The translations under genes and the position numbers were made by a program. From CAYJLW01 sp964370965 (GTDB lineage Bacteria > Actinomycetota > Acidimicrobiia > UBA2766): a stretch of DNA of 47,421 bases. Location: the NCBI GenBank assembly GCA_964370965.1, contig CAYJLW010000025.1, positions 1-47,421 on the forward strand, given 5' to 3'. Of the stretch, positions 41,643-47,421 are shown piece after piece. Numbering within the stretch: the first letter of the stretch is position 1; every line of letters begins with the position of its first letter. The notes beneath the pieces are model-generated. The model did not search any database. It had not been told where the DNA came from and saw nothing but the letters and a program-made list of their open reading frames with translations.

Positions 41643-42485
41643 CTAAGAGCCGGGCTCGCCGGCGGGATAGAAGACGGCGCCCACGGTGCCCGGGCCGGTG
41701 TGGGCGCCGACGGAGGGGCCGATCTCGTAGCGGACGATCTCCTCGACGAGCCCCAGCGGAGCCAGGTCGGCCTCGAGCTCGGCGACGAGATCGGGGGCGA
41801 GGGCGTCGCCGAGACCCACCCGGAGTGCGCGGCCGGGGGCGAAGCCCGCCACGTAGCGGCTCATGGCCTCCACGGCGGCCTCGACGTCGTCGGCGTGAGC
41901 GATCTCCCGCATCACACCGCCTTCGAGAGCGAGCACCGGGACCCCGGCCGCGGGCCCGGCGACGACGTCCGGAGCGAGGCGGCCTCCGCGCCGAGCGAGA
42001 TCGAGCGCCCCGGCCACGAAGACGTTGCCCACCTCCCCCGCCACCCGCTTCGCCGCCCCCGCTGCCTCGGCCGCGTCGCCACCAGCAGCGAGCGCCTCGC
42101 CGGCGGCCCACACGCAGCAGGCCACGGCGAAGGCGGCCGTGCCCGTGTCGACCACGTCCACGGGAACGGGTACGCCACGGGACGCCACGTGCACGGCGTT
42201 CAACGTCCCCGACACGTTGGAGCCGATGTGGACGGCGAGGATCCGGTCGGCGCCGGCGGCGACCGCTTCCTCGAACACCCCGAGCACGGTCCCAGGTGCG
42301 GGAGCGGCGGTCTTGACCATTGCCCCCGCCTCGAGACGTTCGTAGAACTCCCCGGTGGTGATGTCGACGCCCTCCCGGTAGGCGGCGCCGTCGACGACGA
42401 TCGTGAGGGGCACGACCCGCACGCCGTAGCGCTCCCGCAGCGACAGGGGGAGTTGCGCGTTCGAGTCGGTCACGAGGGCGATCAC
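41643..42485 (-). CDS. DegV-family fatty-acid-binding protein
   Basis: A 280-residue DegV/FakB protein. The N-terminal motif ALVTDSNAQLPLSL, VVPLTIVVDGAAYREGVDIT, the Thr/Ser patch KTAAPAPGTVLGVFEEAV, and HIGSNVSGTLNAV (fatty-acid carboxylate site) are as in FakB. In FakAB systems this protein presents a fatty acid to the kinase FakA, giving acyl-phosphate for phospholipid synthesis. A FakA-like gene lies back to back on the other strand. GTG start with TAGGTT 6 nt upstream, so leaderless. Confidence 0.9.
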   Translation of the reverse strand: MIALVTDSNAQLPLSLRERYGVRVVPLTIVVDGAAYREGVDITTGEFYERLEAGAMVKTAAPAPGTVLGVFEEAVAAGADRILAVHIGSNVSGTLNAVHVASRGVPVPVDVVDTGTAAFAVACCVWAAGEALAAGGDAAEAAGAAKRVAGEVGNVFVAGALDLARRGGRLAPDVVAGPAAGVPVLALEGGVMREIAHADDVEAAVEAMSRYVAGFAPGRALRVGLGDALAPDLVAELEADLAPLGLVEEIVRYEIGPSVGAHTGPGTVGAVFYPAGEPGS

Positions 42486-42491
42486 GCGTGC

Positions 42492-42529
42492 AACCTACCC
42501 CCTTCGCCGCCCCGGCGATCCTCTACCCT
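42492..42529. promoter_or_regulatory. Back-to-back leaderless promoters, degV-like and DAK2
   Basis: Minus strand TAGGTT (42497-42492) ends 6 nt before the GTG at 42485. Plus strand TACCCT (42524-42529) ends 6 nt before the ATG at 42536. The whole divergent intergenic region is 50 bp, so the two transcripts probably share or compete for polymerase. Confidence 0.5.
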
Positions 42530-42535
42530 CCCCGC

Positions 42536-43387
42536 ATGCGGGAGCACTTCGATCACGACACCTTCCGCGACGTCATAGTTCGCTACTCCGCAGTCCTCGG
42601 CGAGCATGCCGAGGAGATCGACCGCCTCAACGTCTTCCCGGTCCCGGACGCCGACACCGGCACGAACATGCACCTCACGGTCCGGGGCGTGGTGTCGGCC
42701 CTTGACGGCGTCCCCGCCGACCTCCCGGGGCTCTGTGCGGCCGTGAAGCGGGCTTCCCTGATCGCCGCCACGGGCAATTCCGGCATCATCTTCAGCCAGT
42801 GGCTCCACGGGTTCTGCGGCGCCCTCGACGGCCTCGCCGCCGCGGGCCCCGACGACCTCCGCCGCGCGCTGCACCTCGCCGCGGACGCGGCCTACGCCTC
42901 CGTCGTGGAGCCCAGGGAAGGCACGATCCTCACCGTCGCTCGGGGCGCCGCGGAGGCCGCCGCCGGGACGTCCTGCCAGGAGGTCCTGTCCTCCGCCGCC
43001 GCGGGCGCCCGGGCTGCCCTCGCCCGCACCCCCGACCTCCTGCCCGTGCTGCGCGAGGCGGGCGTCGTGGACTCCGGCGGCAAGGGTCTCGCGATCCTCT
43101 TCGACGTCGCCGCCGGCGTCGAAGTCGCCCCCCCGGTCTCCACCGCGCCCGGCCCGGCGGCCGGCCACATGGACTTCTACGAGGTGGTCTTCCTCCTCGA
43201 CGCGGACGACGTGACCGCCCTCATAGAGCGCTGGCGGACCATCGGGGACTCCATCACCGTGTCGGGCGACGCCGGCACGTGGAGCTGCCACGTCCACACC
43301 CATGACGTCGGCGGGGCCGTCGAAGCCGCCCTCGACCTCGGCCGCCCCCGCCGGATCAAGGTCACACCCCTCCCGGGCGAGGGATAG
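42536..43387 (+). CDS. Short DAK2/FakA-like kinase
   Basis: A 283-residue protein with a DhaL/DAK2 nucleotide-binding domain (about 1-190): RLNVFPVPDADTGTNMHLTV (Mg-ATP site Asp residues), ATGNSGIIFSQWLHGF, EGTILTVARGAAEAA, DSGGKGLAILFD. The FakA middle domain follows (FYEVVFLLDADDVTALIERW ... SCHVHTHDVGGAVEAALDLG), and then the protein stops. Usual FakA proteins are about 550 residues with a third domain of about 200 residues that is absent here. The first Asp block reads DADTGTNM, not DGDTGTNM. Its divergent partner is a FakB-like protein, so it may still phosphorylate FakB-bound fatty acids, or another substrate. Confidence 0.82.
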   Translation: MREHFDHDTFRDVIVRYSAVLGEHAEEIDRLNVFPVPDADTGTNMHLTVRGVVSALDGVPADLPGLCAAVKRASLIAATGNSGIIFSQWLHGFCGALDGLAAAGPDDLRRALHLAADAAYASVVEPREGTILTVARGAAEAAAGTSCQEVLSSAAAGARAALARTPDLLPVLREAGVVDSGGKGLAILFDVAAGVEVAPPVSTAPGPAAGHMDFYEVVFLLDADDVTALIERWRTIGDSITVSGDAGTWSCHVHTHDVGGAVEAALDLGRPRRIKVTPLPGEG

Positions 43388-43396
43388 TGGAGCGCC

Positions 43397-43828
43397 TCAG
43401 CCCCTGTCCAGAGCGGCGGCGCCCATGCGCATTCCGACACGGACGCCACAGGAACGGTCGACGAGAACGATCTCCTGGTCGTCCACGCTGAAGACCACCG
43501 AAAGGGGCTGACGCTCGGCGAACCAGTCGGCGAGGCGGGCGAGCTGGCGGCCCCGGAGGTTCTCGTCGGGTTCCCGCAGCACAACGGAGAACGGGGTCGG
43601 CCCGGCGGGCGACACCCAACCGTGCCGGTCGGCGGCGGGGCTGGCCGGGTCGAACCACTGCGCCCGCTGCGCCACAGCCTCCACCATGATCTCGCCGAAC
43701 GCCGAGAACAGGCCGGTGACGACGACGCCGTGGTAGGTGGCGTCGCGACGTACGAGGAGGCCCCCGTCGGGCCCTCGACCGAAGCCGACGAGATCCTCGC
43801 GCGGGGCCGGGCCGCGGTGTCGCGCCAT
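43397..43828 (-). CDS. Hypothetical protein
   Basis: A 143-residue soluble protein of no family I recognise. Start ATG 43828. Visible blocks: GLFSAFGEIMVEAVAQRAQW, PTPFSVVLREPDENLRGRQL, PLSVVFSVDDQEIVLVDRS. Mixed alpha/beta composition, no Cys pairs, no membrane helix. It converges on the DAK2 gene (9 bp apart) and diverges from the ABC exporter. The clean frame and Gly/Asp turns between hydrophobic strands make it likely real. Confidence 0.6.
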   Translation of the reverse strand: MARHRGPAPREDLVGFGRGPDGGLLVRRDATYHGVVVTGLFSAFGEIMVEAVAQRAQWFDPASPAADRHGWVSPAGPTPFSVVLREPDENLRGRQLARLADWFAERQPLSVVFSVDDQEIVLVDRSCGVRVGMRMGAAALDRG

Positions 43829-44104
43829 GTCCACTCCCTGGTGTGCTGCGTTCCGTTGTGCCCTGGCACCAACACCATCGGTCGCGCCGCCCGTGGCGCG
43901 ACAGAGGCGGGCGCACCTTTGACGCCCGCCCTGCGAACCGCTTCCCGGGCCGGCACAAGGCCCTGTCCGGATGGGTCGTGCGGCCCGGGCGTGCGGACAC
44001 GGGCCACCTGCCTCCGTCGTAGCACCCCTCTTCGGGTCCTTCGGCCCTGCCTTGACGGACCGCGACCGGCCAGCATCGTGACCGTGACGCCAGCGGAGGA
44101 ACCA

Positions 44105-44869
44105 GTGGGCACGGAAGTCGCCGGTCGCCCGGGCGAGCCCGGGGCGGCGGGCGGGGTCGGCACGCGCATCGATCTCGACGACGTGGCGAAGCGCTACCGG
44201 GTGGGCGAGGTCACGGTCACAGCCCTCGAGGACGTCAACGTCCACGTGGACGAGACGGCCTTCGTCGTCATCCTGGGGCCCTCGGGTAGCGGCAAGACCA
44301 CGCTGCTCAACCTCGTGGGCGCCCTCGACGTCCCGAGCGCCGGCCGGGTACGGATCGCGGGGAGGGACGTCACGGAGGCGTCACGGGCGGAGCGCTTCGC
44401 TATCCGACGCACGACGGTGAGCTTCGTGTTCCAGAGCTTCAACCTCTTCCCCGGCCTCACCGCCCTGGAGAACGTACAGTTCGGAGCCGACGTCGCCGGC
44501 CGCCCCCACGCAACGGAAGTCGCCCGCGACGTCCTCGCCCAGGTCGACCTCAGCACCCGGGTCGACCACTTTCCCCACCAGCTCTCCGGCGGCGAGCAGC
44601 AGCGTGTGGCGATCGCCCGCGCCCTGGCGACGGGCAACCCCGTCCTCCTCGCCGACGAGCCCACGGGAGAGCTCGACTTCCGGACCGGCGTGGCGATCCT
44701 CGAGCTCCTCCGCGCCCAGGCCGAAGCGGGCAAGACCGTCCTCGTCGTCACCCACAACCGGGAGATCTCCCGCGTCGCCGACCGCGTCATCGAGCTGTCC
44801 AGCGGCCATGTCGCGAGCGACGGCCCTCCGACAGCCGGGCGTGCCCGCATCGACGACCTCCGCTGGTAG
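44105..44869 (+). CDS. MacB/LolD-type ABC transporter ATPase
   Basis: A 254-residue ATP-binding subunit. Walker A GPSGSGKTTLLN, Q-loop FVFQSFNLFPGLTALENV, signature LSGGEQQRVAIARAL, Walker B LLADEPTGELD and the His switch VVTHNREI are all intact. FNLFPGLTALENV and LADEPTGELD are hallmarks of the MacB/FtsE/LolD group, which power FtsX-type permeases by mechanotransmission instead of classical transport. GTG 44105 has GGAGGA 5-6 nt upstream; earlier GTG codons lack a ribosome-binding site. The permease gene follows 6 bp after the stop. Confidence 0.92.
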   Translation: MGTEVAGRPGEPGAAGGVGTRIDLDDVAKRYRVGEVTVTALEDVNVHVDETAFVVILGPSGSGKTTLLNLVGALDVPSAGRVRIAGRDVTEASRAERFAIRRTTVSFVFQSFNLFPGLTALENVQFGADVAGRPHATEVARDVLAQVDLSTRVDHFPHQLSGGEQQRVAIARALATGNPVLLADEPTGELDFRTGVAILELLRAQAEAGKTVLVVTHNREISRVADRVIELSSGHVASDGPPTAGRARIDDLRW

Positions 44870-44875
44870 GGGCCG

Positions 44876-47299
44876 GTGGCGGGATCCCTCGGACTGTGGC
44901 TGCGCTGGTCGCGAAGGGACCTCCGCAAGCGTTGGGTGCTCGTGTCCACGATCGCGTTCATCATCGCCATCGGCACCGGGATGTTCGCCGGCCTGGGCGC
45001 CACGGCGACCTGGCGGCGCATGTCCAACGACGCCAGCTACTCCCGTCTCGCCATGCACGACGTGCGCGTCGTTCTCGGTCAGGGCAGCTTCGTGCCTCAG
45101 GGCACGCTCTCCCGCGTGGCCGGCCACATCCCCGCCGCCCCGAGCGTCGCTGCCGTCCAGGAGCGGCTCGTCGCCCCCGTCCTCGTGGACGCGTCAGGGA
45201 GGGGACGCACCGTGCTCGTCCCAGGTCGGGTGGTGGGAACGGGAAGCGGCGACGTCGACCGCGTCCACGTGGCGCGGGGCACCGGGAACGGCGCCGTCCT
45301 CGACTCCAAGTTCGCCGGCCGCTACGACCTCCCCACGCGAGGAACGGTCCGCGTCGCCGGTGGCCGCCGGATTCCCTACGGCGGCCTCGGCTACGGACCG
45401 GAGTACTTCGTCGTCACCGACCGTGCGGCGGGGTTCTTCGGGGAGGCGAACTTCGCGGTCATGTTCCTGCCCCTCACAGACGCGCAGGCCGTCGTCGACC
45501 GCCCCCGGTCCGTGAACGACCTCGTCGTCCGCCTCGCCCCCGGCACGGACAGCGACGCCGTGCGGGAGGAGTTGGAGGAAGCCCTCTCCAGAGAGCTGCC
45601 CGACGCCTCCGCCACCGTCACGACGCGCGCAGACGACCCGGGGCACCGGATCCTGTACGAGGACATCGAGAACGACCAGCAGTTCTGGAACCTCTTCGCC
45701 TTCTTGGTCCTCGTCGCCGCCGGCTTCGCCGCCTTCAACCTCGTCAGCCGCATCGTGGAGTCGGAGCGCCGGGAGATCGGCGTCGGGATGGCTCTCGGCG
45801 CCCGACCCCTCCTCCTGGCCGTGCGGCCCCTCCTCGTCGGCACCCAGATCGCCCTCCTCGGCGTGCTCGCCGGCGTCGGCGTCGGCCTCCTCGTGGGCGC
45901 CGGGATGCGCTCGCTGCTCACTTCCTTCCTCCCCCTGCCCGTGTGGAGGACGCCCTTCCAGGCGGGCATGTACGCCGAGGCGGCGTTGCTCGGCTTCCTC
46001 CTCCCGCTCGTGGCGACCGCCCTTCCCGTCTGGCGGGCGGTGCGCGTCGAGCCCGTGCAGGCCATCCGCACGGGCGCCTACGCCCCTGTGCGGGGCCGCG
46101 GACGCCTCATCGAGTGGTGGCGGCGCGTGCCGCTACGGGGGCGGCGCACGCTCACGCAGATGCCCTTCCGCAACGTCCTGCGCGCCCCTCGCCGGAGCCT
46201 GCTCACGATTCTCGGGGTCGCCGGGGCGATCACCGCCCTCGTGGTCGTCCTCGGCGCCCTCGACAGTTGGCTGGGTTCGGTGGCCGCCGGCGAGGCAGAG
46301 CTCGTCCGGATGGCCCCGGGCCGCCTCACCGTGGAGCTCGACCGCTTCTACCCCGAGGGTTCCCACGAGGTGATCTCGATCACGGGCGCACGGGAGTTGC
46401 GCGAGGCCGAGCCCGGCCTCCGGGTCGTGGGCCGCCTCGAGGCGGACGGCACTCTCGTGGACGTCGCGACCGAGCTCGTCGACATGAAGGGGGCGATGTG
46501 GACGCCCACCCTCCTGGAACCGGCGCCCGGCGACGTCACCCGCGGCATCGTGATCTCGGAGAAGGCCGCCCGCGATCTCGCAGTGCGTCCCGGTGACACG
46601 GTGACCCTGATCCATCCCGTCCGCGAAGGCCCGGAGTCGTTCCGTCTCGCCGAGACGCCGGTGACGGTGACGGCCCTGCACCCCAACCCTCTCCGCCCGA
46701 TCGCCTACATGGACCACAGCCTGGCGGGGATGTTCGGTCTCTCCGGGGAGGTCAACGTGGTCCAGGTGCAGCCCGCCGCCGGGGTGTCCGAGGGAGAAGT
46801 GAAGCGAGCCATGTTCCGACGCCGCGGCGTGGCCTCGGTGCAGCCCGTCGCCGTCATGGCCCGCCTCGTGCGCGACCTCGTGGACGACTTCGTGGGCATT
46901 CTCAGGCTCCTGCAGATCGCAGTCCTCGCCCTGGCCCTGCTCATCGCCTTCAACTCGGCGAGCATCGGGGTGGACGAACGCGCCCGTGAGGAAGCCACGA
47001 TGTTCGCCTTCGGCGTCCGCCTCCGCAGCGTCCTCGGGGTCGTCACCGCCGAGAGCGTCCTCCTCGGCCTCGCCGGGACGGCGATCGGCCTGGGGACGGG
47101 CTATCTCGTGCTGCGCTGGGCCATGGAGCCGATGATGTCGGAGACGATGCCGGAGTTCGGGATCCGGGCGGCGATCGCCCCGGGCACCTTCGTGGCCACG
47201 GTGCTCCTCGGTGTCCTCGCCGTCGCCCTCGCCCCCCTCCTCACCGTCCGCCGCCTGCGACGCATGGACGTCCCCGCCACCCTGCGCGTCCTGGAGTAG
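44876..47299 (+). CDS. FtsX-like ABC permease
   Basis: An 807-residue permease with a duplicated FtsX architecture. The first helix (VLVSTIAFIIAIGTGMFAGL) is at about 22-42, then an outside domain, three helices at about 275-385 (LFAFLVLVAAGFAAFNLVSR; LLAVRPLLVGTQIALLGVLA), a second helix at about 440-460 (LTILGVAGAITALVVVLGAL), a second outside domain, and a final bundle of three (IAVLALALLIAFNSASIGVD ... VLLGVLAVALAPLL). The coupling motif RREIGVGMALGARPLLL occurs once clearly. It works with the ATPase encoded 6 bp upstream; the cargo (lipoprotein, lipid or peptide) is unknown. GTG start. Confidence 0.9.
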   Translation: MAGSLGLWLRWSRRDLRKRWVLVSTIAFIIAIGTGMFAGLGATATWRRMSNDASYSRLAMHDVRVVLGQGSFVPQGTLSRVAGHIPAAPSVAAVQERLVAPVLVDASGRGRTVLVPGRVVGTGSGDVDRVHVARGTGNGAVLDSKFAGRYDLPTRGTVRVAGGRRIPYGGLGYGPEYFVVTDRAAGFFGEANFAVMFLPLTDAQAVVDRPRSVNDLVVRLAPGTDSDAVREELEEALSRELPDASATVTTRADDPGHRILYEDIENDQQFWNLFAFLVLVAAGFAAFNLVSRIVESERREIGVGMALGARPLLLAVRPLLVGTQIALLGVLAGVGVGLLVGAGMRSLLTSFLPLPVWRTPFQAGMYAEAALLGFLLPLVATALPVWRAVRVEPVQAIRTGAYAPVRGRGRLIEWWRRVPLRGRRTLTQMPFRNVLRAPRRSLLTILGVAGAITALVVVLGALDSWLGSVAAGEAELVRMAPGRLTVELDRFYPEGSHEVISITGARELREAEPGLRVVGRLEADGTLVDVATELVDMKGAMWTPTLLEPAPGDVTRGIVISEKAARDLAVRPGDTVTLIHPVREGPESFRLAETPVTVTALHPNPLRPIAYMDHSLAGMFGLSGEVNVVQVQPAAGVSEGEVKRAMFRRRGVASVQPVAVMARLVRDLVDDFVGILRLLQIAVLALALLIAFNSASIGVDERAREEATMFAFGVRLRSVLGVVTAESVLLGLAGTAIGLGTGYLVLRWAMEPMMSETMPEFGIRAAIAPGTFVATVLLGVLAVALAPLLTVRRLRRMDVPATLRVLE

Positions 47300-47338
47300 G
47301 ACCTCACAAGGTTCCAGCCACGGACTCGGCATCGCCTG

Positions 47339-47359
47339 CCCGCGCCCACCGGGCGCGGG
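47339..47359 (+). terminator. GC hairpin after the ABC permease
   Basis: CCCGCGCCC (47339-47347) pairs perfectly with GGGCGCGGG (47351-47359) across ACC, 40 bp after the stop. A second small stem AGCCCG/CGGGCT follows at about 47370. No gene is seen from here to the window end. Confidence 0.6.
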
Positions 47360-47421
47360 ATGCGGGGCTAGCCCGAGTTTCCGGGCTCTCTGAGTTCGGG
47401 TGGTTGGGCTGTGGGTGAAAG

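Overview
The window is a GC-rich (roughly 70 %) chromosomal segment of an actinobacterium. The evidence is the strong G/C third-position bias, a bacterial type A RNase P RNA, Lgt, class III nucleotide cyclase, a CdsZ-type zinc-ribbon/RNase H pair laid out as in mycobacteria, many GTG starts, and many promoters of leaderless type (TANNNT placed 6-7 nt before the start codon). An uncultured Acidimicrobiia-like lineage is a reasonable guess, but nothing here fixes the taxon. No tRNA, CRISPR array or complete prophage was seen.

Left end (1-8.0 kb) is accessory and defence-like. It holds a decayed restriction/defence locus on the minus strand: the last part of an N-6 adenine methylase, a 5'-truncated SNF2-type helicase and a gene of unknown function, with a remnant of an IS256-family element wedged between methylase and helicase. 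Next come a small coiled-coil membrane protein, an AbiEi/AbiEii type IV toxin-antitoxin pair flanked by two related hairpins, a small HTH protein, and a MNT/HEPN pair whose third, translationally coupled gene encodes a two-helix membrane protein.

The middle (8.1-32.4 kb) is mostly housekeeping: serC and an aspartate-type aminotransferase, lgt, ilvC, an alpha/beta hydrolase, a MASE1-PAS-PAS-GGDEF-EAL protein with a degenerate GGDEF site, a MaoC hydratase, TetR and a GMC oxidoreductase, rnpB, a cNMP-binding protein coupled to thrB, a class III aminotransferase divergent from an Lrp regulator with a shared symmetric operator, the cdsZ / RNase HI / histidine phosphatase cluster, a class A penicillin-binding protein and a NarL-type response regulator.

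The right end (32.5-47.4 kb) carries an adenylate/guanylate cyclase, an operon for two large secreted beta-propeller/PKD proteins and a lipoprotein, an SDR enzyme, a block of 74-bp palindromic repeats, a divergent DegV / short DAK2 (FakB/FakA-like) pair, and a MacB/FtsX-type ABC exporter.

Most worth following up: the eroded methylase-helicase locus with its IS scar, the three-gene MNT/HEPN/membrane operon, the 74-bp repeats, the 7+7-blade secreted propeller, the truncated FakA-like protein, and the Lrp and AbiE operators.
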